From JADGHX01 sp035760965 (lineage in GTDB: Bacteria; Pseudomonadota; Gammaproteobacteria; Steroidobacterales; Steroidobacteraceae), in NCBI GenBank assembly GCA_035760965.1, contig DASTRY010000001.1, positions 28,781 through 92,780 on the forward strand: a stretch of 64,000 nucleotides of DNA, read 5' to 3'. Position 1 is the first letter of the stretch. Each line of letters begins with the position of its first letter. The notes beneath the pieces were generated by a model. The model was not told the DNA's origin and searched no databases. It worked only from the letters and a program-made list of their open reading frames with translations. The position numbers and the translations under genes were made by a program. This document shows positions 7,316-16,415 of the stretch, piece after piece.

Positions 7316-9220
7316 ATGGCCGCCCCGCCCGACAAATACCCGCTGCTCGCGCGGATCGACTCGCCCAGGGATGTGAAACGGCTGCGGCTCGGGGAGCTGC
7401 CGAAGCTCGCCGCCGAGCTGCGCGAGTTCCTGATCCAGAACGTCTCGACCCGCGGAGGCCATTTCGCCGCCGGCCTGGGCACGGTCGAGCTGACCGTGGC
7501 GCTGCATTATGTCTACGACACGCCCGACGATCGCATCGTCTGGGACGTCGGCCATCAGGCCTACCCGCACAAGGTGCTCACGGGACGGCGCGACCGGCTG
7601 CCGACCATCAAGCAGAAGGACGGGCTTGCGCCCTTCCCCACCCGGTCCGAGAGCGAGTACGACACCTTCGGCGTGGGCCACTCGAGCACCTCCATCAGCG
7701 CGGCGCTAGGGATGGCCGTGGCTGCGGAGAAGCTCGGCGAGAAGCGCCGCGTCGTAGCCGTGATCGGCGACGGCGCGCTCACCGCCGGCATGGCGTTCGA
7801 AGCGCTGAACCACGCCGGCTCGCTGCCGAACGATCTGCTCGTCGTGCTCAACGACAACGACATGTCGATCTCGGAGAACGTCGGCGCGCTCTCCAATTAC
7901 TTCGCGCGCGTGCTGTCGGGCCGCGTGTACGCGCACCTGCGCGAGGGCGGCAAGAAGATCCTGAAGCCGATGCCCACGGTCTGGGAGCTCGCGCGGCGTT
8001 CCGAAGAGCACATGAAAGGCATGGTGCTCGCCGGCACGTTGTTCGAGGAGCTGGGCTTCAACTACATCGGCCCCATCGACGGGCACGACCTCAAGACGCT
8101 CGTCAGCACGCTGAAGAATCTGCGCAAGCTGAAAGGCCCGCAGCTGCTGCACGTCGTGACGCGTAAAGGCAAAGGTTACGCGCCGGCCGAAGCGGACCCG
8201 ATCAAGTGGCATGGGCCCGGTCCTTTCGATCCCGCGAGCGGCACCATCTTCAAGGAGAAGGTCAGCGGACCGACGTACTCGCAGATCTTCGGCCAGTGGC
8301 TGTGCGACATGGCGGAGCGCGATTCGCGCATCATCGGCATCACGCCCGCGATGCGCGAAGGCTCGGGGCTCGTCGAGTTCTCGAAACGCTTTCCGGAGCG
8401 CTATTTCGACGTCGCCATCGCCGAGCAGCACGCGGTGACGTTCGCCGCCGGTCTCGCGACGGAAGGCATGAAGCCCGTCGTCGCGATCTATTCGACGTTC
8501 CTGCAGCGTGCCTACGACCAGCTCATTCACGACGTCGCGCTTCAGGACCTGCCGGTCGTGTTCGCCATCGATCGCGCGGGGCTCGTGGGCAGCGACGGCG
8601 CCACGCACCAGGGCAACTTCGATCTCAGCTACCTGCGCTGTATCCCGAACATGACGATCATGGCGCCGGCGGACGAGAACGAGTGCCGCCAGATGCTGTT
8701 CACCGCGAGCCTGCTGCCGGGGCCCTCGGCGGTTCGCTATCCGCGCGGTACGGGGCCGGGCGTTGCGGTCGAGCGAGAAATGACCGCGCTGGCCGTCGGC
8801 CGGGCGCAAGTGCGTCGCGAGGGTCGCAGCGGGCTGGCGCTGCTCGCCTTCGGCTCGATGGTCGACGCGGCCGTGAAGATCGGCGAGCGGCTCGACGCCA
8901 CCGTCGTGAACATGCGCTTCGTGAAGCCGCTCGACGAGGAGCTCATCCTGCAAATGGCCGCGTGCCACCAGGCGCTCGTGACGCTCGAAGAGAACGTCAC
9001 CGCCGGCGGCGCGGGATCGGCCATCGGCGAGCTGCTGACGGCCGAGGGCATCGCCATGCCGCTCATGCATATCGGCATTCCGGATCGTTTCGTCGAGCAC
9101 GGCTCGCGCGAGGAGTGCCTCGCGGCGGCGGGCCTGGATCTCGCGAGCGTTGCAGGCGCGGTCGAACGCTGGTGGGCCTTGCAGCCGCGCGAGCGGACGC
9201 CTACCTCCAAAGTGGGTTGA
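7316..9220 (+). CDS. dxs: 1-deoxy-D-xylulose-5-phosphate synthase
   Basis: TPP-dependent first enzyme of the MEP isoprenoid pathway (pyruvate + glyceraldehyde-3-phosphate to DXP). The start at 7316 (MAAPPDKYPLL) gives 634 residues and aligns with the common Dxs N-terminus; an in-frame extension back to 7193 is arginine/alanine-rich and unlikely to be translated. Visible motifs are SGHFA-equivalent GGHFAAGLGTVELTVAL, VGHQAYPHK, the TPP-binding GDGALTAGMAFEALN ending at LNDNDMSIS, and the transketolase central EQHAVTFAAGLA. A 210-nt gap from ispA could carry a second promoter. Confidence 0.97.
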   Translation: MAAPPDKYPLLARIDSPRDVKRLRLGELPKLAAELREFLIQNVSTRGGHFAAGLGTVELTVALHYVYDTPDDRIVWDVGHQAYPHKVLTGRRDRLPTIKQKDGLAPFPTRSESEYDTFGVGHSSTSISAALGMAVAAEKLGEKRRVVAVIGDGALTAGMAFEALNHAGSLPNDLLVVLNDNDMSISENVGALSNYFARVLSGRVYAHLREGGKKILKPMPTVWELARRSEEHMKGMVLAGTLFEELGFNYIGPIDGHDLKTLVSTLKNLRKLKGPQLLHVVTRKGKGYAPAEADPIKWHGPGPFDPASGTIFKEKVSGPTYSQIFGQWLCDMAERDSRIIGITPAMREGSGLVEFSKRFPERYFDVAIAEQHAVTFAAGLATEGMKPVVAIYSTFLQRAYDQLIHDVALQDLPVVFAIDRAGLVGSDGATHQGNFDLSYLRCIPNMTIMAPADENECRQMLFTASLLPGPSAVRYPRGTGPGVAVEREMTALAVGRAQVRREGRSGLALLAFGSMVDAAVKIGERLDATVVNMRFVKPLDEELILQMAACHQALVTLEENVTAGGAGSAIGELLTAEGIAMPLMHIGIPDRFVEHGSREECLAAAGLDLASVAGAVERWWALQPRERTPTSKVG

Positions 9221-9251
9221 AGGCCCGCAGCCGGGCCTCTACATTCCGACA

Positions 9252-10079
9252 ATGAGCGACAGCGCCACTCTCAAAGCGGCCCGCGCGAAGCTTGCGGACG
9301 TCGAAGACGTACAAGGCCGCGCCGACACCCGCCGCATTCCCATCGACCGCGTCGGCATCAAGGACATCAAGCACCCGGTCCGCGTGAAGGACCGGTCCGT
9401 CGGCGAGCAGCACACGATCGCCACGTTCAACATGTACGTGAACCTGCCGCACAACTTCAAAGGCACGCACATGTCGCGCTTCGTGGAAGTGCTGCACGGG
9501 GAGCGGGAGATTTCCGTCGAGTCCTTCCGCGGCATGCTGGAGAAGATGACGGAGCGGCTCGAGGCGGACGCGGGCCACATCGAGATGAGCTTCCCCTTCT
9601 TCGTGATGAAGAAGGCGCCGGTGTCGGGCGTCGAGAGCCTCATGGACTATCGCGCCACCCTCATCGGCGAACGCAAGAACGGCAAGACGCAGATGTGGAT
9701 CGAGGTGGTCGTGCCGGTGACGAGCCTCTGTCCGTGCTCGAAGAAGATCTCCGACTACGGCGCGCACAACCAGCGCTCGCACGTCACCATCAAGGCGAAG
9801 CTGCGCCGGCACATCTGGATCGAGGAGCTGATCCGCATCGCGGAGACCGAAGCCTCGTGCGAGCTCTACGGCATCTTGAAGCGGCCCGACGAGAAGTACG
9901 TCACCGAGCGCGCGTACGACAATCCGAAGTTCGTCGAGGACCTGGTGCGCGATGTCGCCAAGCGGCTGAACGAGGAAGAGCGCGTTGCGGCGTATGTCGT
10001 CGAGGCGGAGAACTTCGAGTCGATTCACAACCACTCGGCGTACGCGCTGATCGAGAAGGACAAGGAAGCGGGCTCCTGA
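9252..10079 (+). CDS. folE2: GTP cyclohydrolase FolE2
   Basis: Type IB GTP cyclohydrolase I (COG1469), which makes 7,8-dihydroneopterin triphosphate for folate and queuosine. The 275-residue protein from ATG 9252 carries FolE2 signatures: GTHMSRFVEVL near residue 75 and the metal/catalytic segment TSLCPCSKKISDYGAHNQRSH near 157-175. It shares no motif with zinc FolE. The family can use metals other than zinc, which suits zinc-poor growth, but no Zur box is evident here. It follows dxs by 31 nt and may be read from the same transcript. Confidence 0.95.
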   Translation: MSDSATLKAARAKLADVEDVQGRADTRRIPIDRVGIKDIKHPVRVKDRSVGEQHTIATFNMYVNLPHNFKGTHMSRFVEVLHGEREISVESFRGMLEKMTERLEADAGHIEMSFPFFVMKKAPVSGVESLMDYRATLIGERKNGKTQMWIEVVVPVTSLCPCSKKISDYGAHNQRSHVTIKAKLRRHIWIEELIRIAETEASCELYGILKRPDEKYVTERAYDNPKFVEDLVRDVAKRLNEEERVAAYVVEAENFESIHNHSAYALIEKDKEAGS

Positions 10080-10110
10080 TGCCTTCCGGCGCCGCCCGCA
10101 CTCACGCCAG

Positions 10111-13047
10111 CTAGTTTCGTCGCGCAGTCTCCGGCGGGCCGAGATAACTCGGACGCACGCCGCCGGCGTCGATGATCACGCGCTCGAGCACGACGCCAGG
10201 CGTCACGCGCCACACCTTCAACACGTGTCGACCGGGACTCTCGATCTTGTGGGTGGATACCAGTCGCCGCACACCGTCGGCCACGGCGCGATCCCAGTCC
10301 TGGCGCGTGCCCATCGTCGCGAGCCGCAAGATTTGCGGCGGCTCGTCGTCGAACGAGACTCCGACCCGCAGCCCGGCGCCGGACTGAAAGTCCAGTGACG
10401 GCGCGAGTTGCAGCTCGACGCGCAACTCGCCGGTCGAGAAGAGCCACGTATCGTATTCGAGGCGCGCCCGCGGCTTGCTTTCGGGGGCCGTGACGGGAAA
10501 TGACGTGACGCCACCGAGCGTGCGGCCGAAGTCCGGCAGCGTGCGCCATGCGATCGCTCCGCCGCCGATCGCACGACTGAAATGCGGCGCTTCGATGGCG
10601 ATGTGACGATCGCTTTCGACGAAGCCCTTGAAGCCTCGCGGCGGGAGCGCGCTCGGCTTCGAAAGAGGAACGCGTACGGTCTGCGCCTCGCCGGTATCGG
10701 CATGAATCGTCAAAGTGGCGACGGAATCCCCTGGCGGCACTGCATTCCAATTGGCAGTGACGCGCAACACGGCTGAATCGGATACCTTGCCGGAGCTCGG
10801 CGCGACGACGATCTGCGGGTCCGCGGATACCGTGTAGGTGAACGGCGTAGTGCCGCGATTGAACACCTCGACCGTTCGACTGCCCTGCGCGATCACATCC
10901 AGCGGTGGCAATGTCGCAGTGCCTGCGTCCTGCGAAGGGTGCGCCACTTCGCTGCCCTCCACTGCAATCGCCATCGACGCGTCCTCGCGCGGGTGCACTT
11001 CGCTCAAGGCCGGCGCGACTTCGATGTCGGGCTGCTGCCACGTCGTGTAGCCGAGCTTCGCCTGCGACATCATGTGATTCCACTTTCCGCCGTTGAGCTC
11101 GTGATAGGCGCGCACGAGCGCGGCGTCCCGCGCAAACAGCGCGCGCGCCCGCTCCGCCGAAACGTTGGCACCCGCTCGTCCTTGACGCGCATAGAGATGG
11201 TTGCGGCCAGTGGCAATGTACAGCTCATGAATGCCCGCGCTGGCCTTCACGGGATACAGGACGAGCTGGAAGAACGCAGCGCGCTGCTCCTCCGGCAGCT
11301 CCTCGTAGATGTGCTCGGCGCGCGCGACGAGCTCTGCCCACTCCGCCAGCACGCGATCCGCTTCCTGATAGCTCACCAGGCTGTACGTGTCCGGCGCGAG
11401 CATTTCCGGCTTTCGCCGGCCGTTGAGCTTCGTGTAGCCGTTGATCAGCGACGCGATCTCGGCCGCGTAGCGCGGCCCGAATTCGCGCGCGGCCCAGGCG
11501 GTGGAGTAGTCGTCGAGCGTGTCCTGTGACCAGCGCGACGGGTCCCACGCCAGCGTCAGGAAGAATTCGATCGGAAATTCCATCGGCTTGAGATCGCCGA
11601 CATTCACGATCCAGATGCGCGTCGCGCCGTACTGCCACGCGAGATTCATCTGCTCCCACACCTTCGTGATGGGAACGGTGTTGATCCATTTGTAGTTGCG
11701 CGGGCCGCCGACGTAGTCGAAGTGGTAGTACACGCCGGCGCCGCCGGACCGTCCACGTTCGGAGGGCAGTGGCAGGCGGCGGATGTTGCCCCAGTTGTCG
11801 TCGCTCCAGAGTAGCGTGACATCGTCCGGCACGCGCATGCCCTGCTCGTAGTAATCCTGTACTTCCTTGTAGAGAGCCCAGACTTGCGGGGTTTCGGCAG
11901 CGGGCCGCTTCGTGAGCGTCTCGAGAATATTGCGCTGGTCGGCGACGATGCGCTCGAGCAGCGCGACGTTCGTTTCCGCTGACATGGCCTCATCGCCGTT
12001 GCCGCGCATGCCGATAGTGACGATCTTCTCGTTGCCGAGCACCCGCGCGACGCCTGAGCGCCAGAACTCACGCAGGCGAGCACCGTTGACGGAGTAGTCC
12101 CACGGGCCGCTGCCGTAGCGGCGCCATTCGTCGTGGGCACGCATCATCGGCTCGTGGTGTGAAGTGCCGATCACGATGCCGTACTCGTCCGCGAGTGCCG
12201 CATTTTGCGGATCGTCGTCGATGAACGCGTGCGGGTCCCACATGGCCGGCCACAGGTAGTTTCCGCGGAGCCGCAGGATCAGCTCGAACACGTGGCCGTA
12301 CAGCTCGTGATTGAAGCCGCCGAATTTTTCCTGCGCCCAGCCGGACATGGCGGGGGCTTCGTCGTTGATGAAGATGCCGCGGTACTTGACCGCCGGCTCG
12401 CCGCGGATGGTGCGGCCGGGCTTCACGTACAGCGTATCGTGCTTCTGCACGGGGACGTCGGCCCACCAATACCAGGGCGAGACGCCGATCTGCTCCGAGA
12501 GGTCGTAGAGCCCGTACACCGTGCCGCGGCGATCGCTCCCGGCGATCACGACCGCACGCTCGACGCCCGCGAGCGGCCGCTCGATGACTTCCACGAGAAA
12601 CGACTCCCACTTGCCCGCGATGGCGTGCACATCGAGCTTCTTCTGCGCGACGAGTTCGTCGATGAGCCTGCTGTGGCCGACGGTGCCGGCGATGATCACC
12701 GTCTGCGTGCTTGCGAGCCGTGCGGGCGTTCGGTTGCTCGCGAGGGCTGCGATGTCCGAGTCCGCACGCATTTGCAACGCCGGCTTGATAGCGGTGACGC
12801 GCTCGAGATCCTTCTGCAGGTCCGAGGCGGCACGCTTGACCGCCTCGTAGTCCTGCACATCCACCCAAATCGGCGCGACCTCGCCGTGCGCAGCGAGCTC
12901 GGCACCGCGTGCTACACGAGCAAACGCCACGAACGACTGCTCGCCGACCATCGCGTGGGCTGTGCTCGTGGCAGACAGCAAGCACAGAACAAAGATCTGC
13001 CGCACTCGTGCGTGCGCCGTGGCAGGCAGGTCAGCGTGGAGGTTCAT
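10111..13047 (-). CDS. Secreted glycoside hydrolase family 115 (alpha-glucuronidase-type)
   Basis: Predicted secreted or periplasmic enzyme of 978 residues, related to alpha-glucuronidases that release (4-O-methyl)glucuronic acid from xylan. A signal peptide is visible at the N-terminus (RQIFVLCLLSATSTAHA). Family hallmarks are KYRGIFINDEAP near residue 220, LRLRGNYLWPAMWDPHAF and YGIVIGTSHHEPMMRAH shortly after, and later LLWSDDNWGNIRRLP with YYHFDYVGGPRNYKW. The C-terminal third looks like the beta-rich GH115 C-terminal domain. The start is ambiguous between 13047 and an ATG two codons upstream. It is convergent with folE2 and has no carbohydrate-active neighbours, so its substrate is inferred from the family only. 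Confidence 0.88.
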   Translation of the reverse strand: MNLHADLPATAHARVRQIFVLCLLSATSTAHAMVGEQSFVAFARVARGAELAAHGEVAPIWVDVQDYEAVKRAASDLQKDLERVTAIKPALQMRADSDIAALASNRTPARLASTQTVIIAGTVGHSRLIDELVAQKKLDVHAIAGKWESFLVEVIERPLAGVERAVVIAGSDRRGTVYGLYDLSEQIGVSPWYWWADVPVQKHDTLYVKPGRTIRGEPAVKYRGIFINDEAPAMSGWAQEKFGGFNHELYGHVFELILRLRGNYLWPAMWDPHAFIDDDPQNAALADEYGIVIGTSHHEPMMRAHDEWRRYGSGPWDYSVNGARLREFWRSGVARVLGNEKIVTIGMRGNGDEAMSAETNVALLERIVADQRNILETLTKRPAAETPQVWALYKEVQDYYEQGMRVPDDVTLLWSDDNWGNIRRLPLPSERGRSGGAGVYYHFDYVGGPRNYKWINTVPITKVWEQMNLAWQYGATRIWIVNVGDLKPMEFPIEFFLTLAWDPSRWSQDTLDDYSTAWAAREFGPRYAAEIASLINGYTKLNGRRKPEMLAPDTYSLVSYQEADRVLAEWAELVARAEHIYEELPEEQRAAFFQLVLYPVKASAGIHELYIATGRNHLYARQGRAGANVSAERARALFARDAALVRAYHELNGGKWNHMMSQAKLGYTTWQQPDIEVAPALSEVHPREDASMAIAVEGSEVAHPSQDAGTATLPPLDVIAQGSRTVEVFNRGTTPFTYTVSADPQIVVAPSSGKVSDSAVLRVTANWNAVPPGDSVATLTIHADTGEAQTVRVPLSKPSALPPRGFKGFVESDRHIAIEAPHFSRAIGGGAIAWRTLPDFGRTLGGVTSFPVTAPESKPRARLEYDTWLFSTGELRVELQLAPSLDFQSGAGLRVGVSFDDEPPQILRLATMGTRQDWDRAVADGVRRLVSTHKIESPGRHVLKVWRVTPGVVLERVIIDAGGVRPSYLGPPETARRN

Positions 13048-13318
13048 TGCCATCTCGGTGCAGTACCGTATAGAGCGCGAGAAGGAGTCGCAAGCGCAGG
13101 TTGCAGCGCGAGCCGCCATCGACATTTCTCGTGCAATTGAAAAGAAATGGGCATCGCGAGTTCGTACGAACGTGACGCTCGCATCGGATGCGATGCGACA
13201 TCACAAAAGAACGAACTGAACGCAAAAGAAGACGAGTACAATCGTCGGTGTCGAGAGTTCGGCACCGAGGATGTGCTCCTGGCAACGCGACGACATCGTG
13301 CGCGGAGGCGCAAATGCG

Positions 13319-13879
13319 ATGGCTGCAGTGATCGAAGAAGACGAGGCGGTAATGGACCCGAGCATGCAGGCTCTTCAACAAAGCATAGGGCAGATCGGCA
13401 GAGGCTTGTCGGAGCTTCGGGCCGACGTTCGCGACCTCCGCGTCAAGCAGGACGCGGATACGCGCGAGCTGCGAGCGGCGATCGATCAAAAGCACAATGC
13501 CCTGGACGCCAAGTTCGACGCGAAGATCGATGCCCTGGACGCCAAGTTCGACTCGAAGATCGATGCCCTGGACGCCAAGTTCGACGCGAAGATCGATGCC
13601 CTGGACGCCAAGTTCGACGCGAAGATCGATGCCTTGGACGCCAAGTTCGACACGAAGATCGATGCCTTGGACGCCAAGTTCGACACGAAGATCGATGCCT
13701 TGGACAAGAAGCTCGATACCAAGGTCGGTGAGTTGCGCTCCGAGATCAGCGCGCTGCGCGACGGTGTCGCCGCGCTCGGCGTCAAGTTGGAGAGCTCGCT
13801 GCGGAAGATGACGATCTGGTGGGTCCTGTCGCTCGGCACCGTCCTCGGCGTCCTGGCCAAGGGCTTCCACTGGATCTAA
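13319..13879 (+). CDS. Coiled-coil repeat protein with C-terminal membrane anchor
   Basis: A 186-residue protein not assigned to a named family. A GGAGG at 13304-13308 supports ATG 13319. Residues 1-60 are acidic/polar helix. Residues 61-137 are seven 11-residue repeats (ALDAKFDAKID type; the last is degenerate), a hendecad pattern expected to form a parallel coiled coil. A short basic stretch and one hydrophobic segment (TIWWVLSLGTVLGVLAKG) end the chain, so it is probably a tail-anchored stalk. The layout resembles head-stalk-anchor proteins of the CCDC90/DUF1640 type, but homology is not established. The DNA repeat leaves several frames open; this frame is chosen for its RBS, repeat logic and membrane segment. 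Confidence 0.7.
   Translation: MAAVIEEDEAVMDPSMQALQQSIGQIGRGLSELRADVRDLRVKQDADTRELRAAIDQKHNALDAKFDAKIDALDAKFDSKIDALDAKFDAKIDALDAKFDAKIDALDAKFDTKIDALDAKFDTKIDALDKKLDTKVGELRSEISALRDGVAALGVKLESSLRKMTIWWVLSLGTVLGVLAKGFHWI
13499..13729 (+). repeat. 33-bp tandem repeat, seven units
   Basis: Seven contiguous 33-bp units, each encoding 11 residues of the coiled-coil protein. Units 1-6 are nearly identical, differing mainly at one codon (Ala/Ser/Thr) and at CTG versus TTG for Leu. Unit 7 is diverged. There are no spacers, so this is not a CRISPR array. Arrays of this kind vary in copy number by slippage or recombination. Confidence 0.9.
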
Positions 13880-13895
13880 CGCCGCGGCCGGCGCA

Positions 13896-13912
13896 CGGAG
13901 GCGCCCCCTCCG
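13896..13912. terminator. Short hairpin between convergent genes
   Basis: CGGAGG and CCTCCG flank a 5-nt loop in the 43-bp gap between the convergent coiled-coil and kinase genes. There is no T-run on either side, so a role as bidirectional terminator is only suggestive. Confidence 0.3.
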
Positions 13913-13922
13913 CACGGCACGA

Positions 13923-15224
13923 TCAGCTCGCCGGCTGCTCGCCGCTCTGCAAGCGTCCGATGAGTGTGCGCAGGAACACGCGATTGAAGCGCAGCTGGCA
14001 CGATGCCGACACCTGCTCGAGCAACGTCGAGCTCACCTTCAGCACCGTCACCGCCGATCCCGCGCGGATGGTCGCCGTACGCTTCGCGCCCTGAACGTAG
14101 CTCGCCTCGCCGAAGCAGTCGCCCATGTCCAGCGTGCCGAGCTTCACCCCATGGCGCTCGACCATGCACTGTCCCGACACGATGATGTAGAAGCGATCGT
14201 CCATCTCGCCTTCCTTGACGATCTCTTCGCCCGGCGCGTAGTCCTGCCAGCTGCTCGCGCGCAGCACTTCCCAGATCTCCGCGTGCGAGAACTCGTGGAA
14301 GAATTTCAGGCGACGCAGCACGCCGAACTGCTCCTGCCGGTCGATGCGCGAGTTCTGCTCGCGCAGCTTCTGATGGCAGCGGGTCAGCTCGGCCGCGAAG
14401 TCGAGACCGGTCTTGTAGCGCTTGCTCGGGTCCTTCTGCAGCGCCATCGCCACGACGTTCTCGAGATCCTCGGGGATCTCCTTGCGCAGCGTATGGATCG
14501 GCGGCGGCGTTGCATACACGATCTGATGCAGCAGCTTCTGCAGGTTGCCCGCGCGAAACGGCCGGCAGCCCGTCAACAGCTCGTACATCACCGCGCCGAG
14601 CGAGTAGAGGTCCGAGCTATTCGTCAGCTCGAAGCTCTGGACCTGCTCCGGCGACATGTACGAGGGCGAGCCGGCGATGCCCTCGATACGCGAAATGTCG
14701 GAATCTCGTACCAGCGCGATACCGAAGTCGATGATGCGCACGTCGCTATCCTGCGTGAGCATGATGTTCGACGGCTTGATGTCGCGATGGATCACGCCGC
14801 GCGAGTGCGCGTAGTGCAGCGCCTTGGCGCACTTGTAGACGATCTCGACCGTGTCGTCGATGCGCAGCAAGTTGTCCGGTCGGCAATACGCGGCGAGGGT
14901 GCGCGCGCCATGCACGTGCTCCGTCACGATGTAGCACTGCCCGTTCTCTTCGCCGGCGTCGTAGATCGGCAAGATGTTCGGATGCTGCAGCATCCCGACG
15001 AGATGCGCTTCGGAGAGGAACATCTTGCGCGCGATGCGCGCCTTCTCCTCGTCGCCGCTCGCATCCATGTTGTAGACCTTGATCGCCACGTCGCGCCCGT
15101 AGTACGCGTCGTGCGACAGATACACGATACCGGTGCTGCCGCGGCCGACTTCGTTGATGACCACGTACTTGCCGATTTTTTCGGGAATCTTGCGCGGGGC
15201 CGTCTTGGGCGCGGATATGGTCAT
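13923..15224 (-). CDS. Ser/Thr protein kinase with C-terminal cyclic-nucleotide-binding domain
   Basis: A 433-residue cytoplasmic Hanks-type kinase. The glycine loop is GRGSTG (27-32), the ATP lysine K49 (VAIK), the catalytic loop HRDIKPSN (D148, N153), the metal DFG at D166, and the activation segment ends in SPSYMSPEQ. The catalytic residues are intact. Residues about 315-425 form a cNMP-binding fold (FYIIVSGQCMVE, GDCFGEASYVQGAKRTATIRAG), where the GEA-to-RTA segment corresponds to the phosphate-binding cassette. This suggests activity gated by a cyclic nucleotide. No membrane segment or PASTA domain is present. It is separated from thiL by 140 nt, and its targets cannot be read from context. 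Confidence 0.93.
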   Translation of the reverse strand: MTISAPKTAPRKIPEKIGKYVVINEVGRGSTGIVYLSHDAYYGRDVAIKVYNMDASGDEEKARIARKMFLSEAHLVGMLQHPNILPIYDAGEENGQCYIVTEHVHGARTLAAYCRPDNLLRIDDTVEIVYKCAKALHYAHSRGVIHRDIKPSNIMLTQDSDVRIIDFGIALVRDSDISRIEGIAGSPSYMSPEQVQSFELTNSSDLYSLGAVMYELLTGCRPFRAGNLQKLLHQIVYATPPPIHTLRKEIPEDLENVVAMALQKDPSKRYKTGLDFAAELTRCHQKLREQNSRIDRQEQFGVLRRLKFFHEFSHAEIWEVLRASSWQDYAPGEEIVKEGEMDDRFYIIVSGQCMVERHGVKLGTLDMGDCFGEASYVQGAKRTATIRAGSAVTVLKVSSTLLEQVSASCQLRFNRVFLRTLIGRLQSGEQPAS

Positions 15225-15364
15225 ACGTCGGGAGACATCCGAAGACGGAGCGCAGGATACGTTCGGGCACCCGGCGCGACTGTGATGCGCGCCTCACGTG
15301 CCGCCCCGCCGCGTACCGCTCGGCGTGCGTGGTCTACGAAAGCGACCAGGGAGGTGGATGCAGC

Positions 15365-16369
15365 TCAGCGCGCGAAGTGATCGAAGCCCGAATGCGAGAA
15401 ATGCATCACAGTACCGCCGCGCGTGACGACCGCGCCCGGCTCGGAGCGCAACACGCCGATTGGACCATAGCCCCACTCGGCCGGCGGCAGCTCGCGCGTC
15501 ATCGCTTCGACGTTTGCGGGCGACACCGCGAAACAGAGCTCGTAATCGTCGCCCGCAGTGAGCGCAAGCTCGCGCGCGCGAGTGTCGCCAACCGTCGACG
15601 CCAAGTGCGCCGACACCGGCAATCTGTCGTGTTCGATCACGACTCCGCAGCGACTCGCATCCGCGAGCTTGCCGGCATCGCCGAGCAGACCGTCCGAGAC
15701 GTCGATGCACGCGCTGGCAAAGGGCCGCAGCCGGCGACCGAGCTCGACGCGCGGTGTCGGATACAGGAAACGCTGTCGCAGATAGTCCGCCGCAGCCGGC
15801 GCCGCGTTCGGCAGCTTCCCTTGTTCGAGCGCCAGACCCGCACCGGCATCGCCGGGTGTGCCCGACACGAACAGCACATCGCCCGGCTTGCCGCCGGAGC
15901 GCAGCATGACAGGCGGGCGCGGCGCGTAAGCGAGCACCTGTACGGTGACACAGAGCGGCCCTGAGGTCGTATCGCCCCCGACGAGCGCTACGTTATGTTT
16001 GCGGGCGAGCGCGCCGAGACCCGCCGCGAACTCGCGCAGCCAGCCCTCATCGGCCGTCGGCAGCGTGAGGGCCAGCAGCGCCCAGGCCGGCTCCGCCCCC
16101 ATCGCCGCGACATCGCTCAGATTCACGGCGAGCGCGCGATGTCCTATGGAGGCAGCTGGGAAATGCGACAAGAAGTGCACGCCGGATACCAGCGTGTCGG
16201 TCTTCGCGACGAGTTGCATGCCGGCGGGCACATCGAGCAGCGCCGCATCGTCGCCGACGCCAACAGCCACATCGGAACGATGCGCCCCGCAGTCCTTGAA
16301 GAAGCGCGCGATGAGCGAGCGCTCGTTCAGCGGCGCATCCGGGTCCATCGGCGAACCGTTCGCAGGCAT
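15365..16369 (-). CDS. thiL: Thiamine-monophosphate kinase
   Basis: Phosphorylates thiamine monophosphate to the cofactor TPP. The 334-residue protein has the AIR-synthase-like ThiL motifs: FFKDCGAHRSDVAVGVGDDAALLD near residue 25, the SVGHRALAVNLSDVAAMGA-type helix (here SIGHRALAVNLSDVAAMG), GGDTTSGP near residue 130, and CIDVSDGLLGD with LTAGDDYELCF further on. It follows nusB by 46 nt in the common nusB-thiL arrangement. The start could also be the ATG seven codons inside. Confidence 0.96.
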   Translation of the reverse strand: MPANGSPMDPDAPLNERSLIARFFKDCGAHRSDVAVGVGDDAALLDVPAGMQLVAKTDTLVSGVHFLSHFPAASIGHRALAVNLSDVAAMGAEPAWALLALTLPTADEGWLREFAAGLGALARKHNVALVGGDTTSGPLCVTVQVLAYAPRPPVMLRSGGKPGDVLFVSGTPGDAGAGLALEQGKLPNAAPAAADYLRQRFLYPTPRVELGRRLRPFASACIDVSDGLLGDAGKLADASRCGVVIEHDRLPVSAHLASTVGDTRARELALTAGDDYELCFAVSPANVEAMTRELPPAEWGYGPIGVLRSEPGAVVTRGGTVMHFSHSGFDHFAR

Positions 16370-16415
16370 CAGCAGAATCGCGCGGCGCGAGCGGCGATGC
16401 GCATGACCGACGTGC

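Noticed and set aside
13499..13729. CRISPR-like repeat array
   Set aside because: Unit length fits, but the repeats are contiguous with no spacers and are in frame inside a gene. No cas genes are present.
13031..13915. Open frames on both strands across the 33-bp repeats (for example products with GIDLRVELGVQ or MPWTPSSTRRS repeats)
   Set aside because: A 33-bp repeat is divisible by three, so any stop-free unit leaves every frame open. Only the frame at 13319 has an RBS, coiled-coil logic and a membrane segment.
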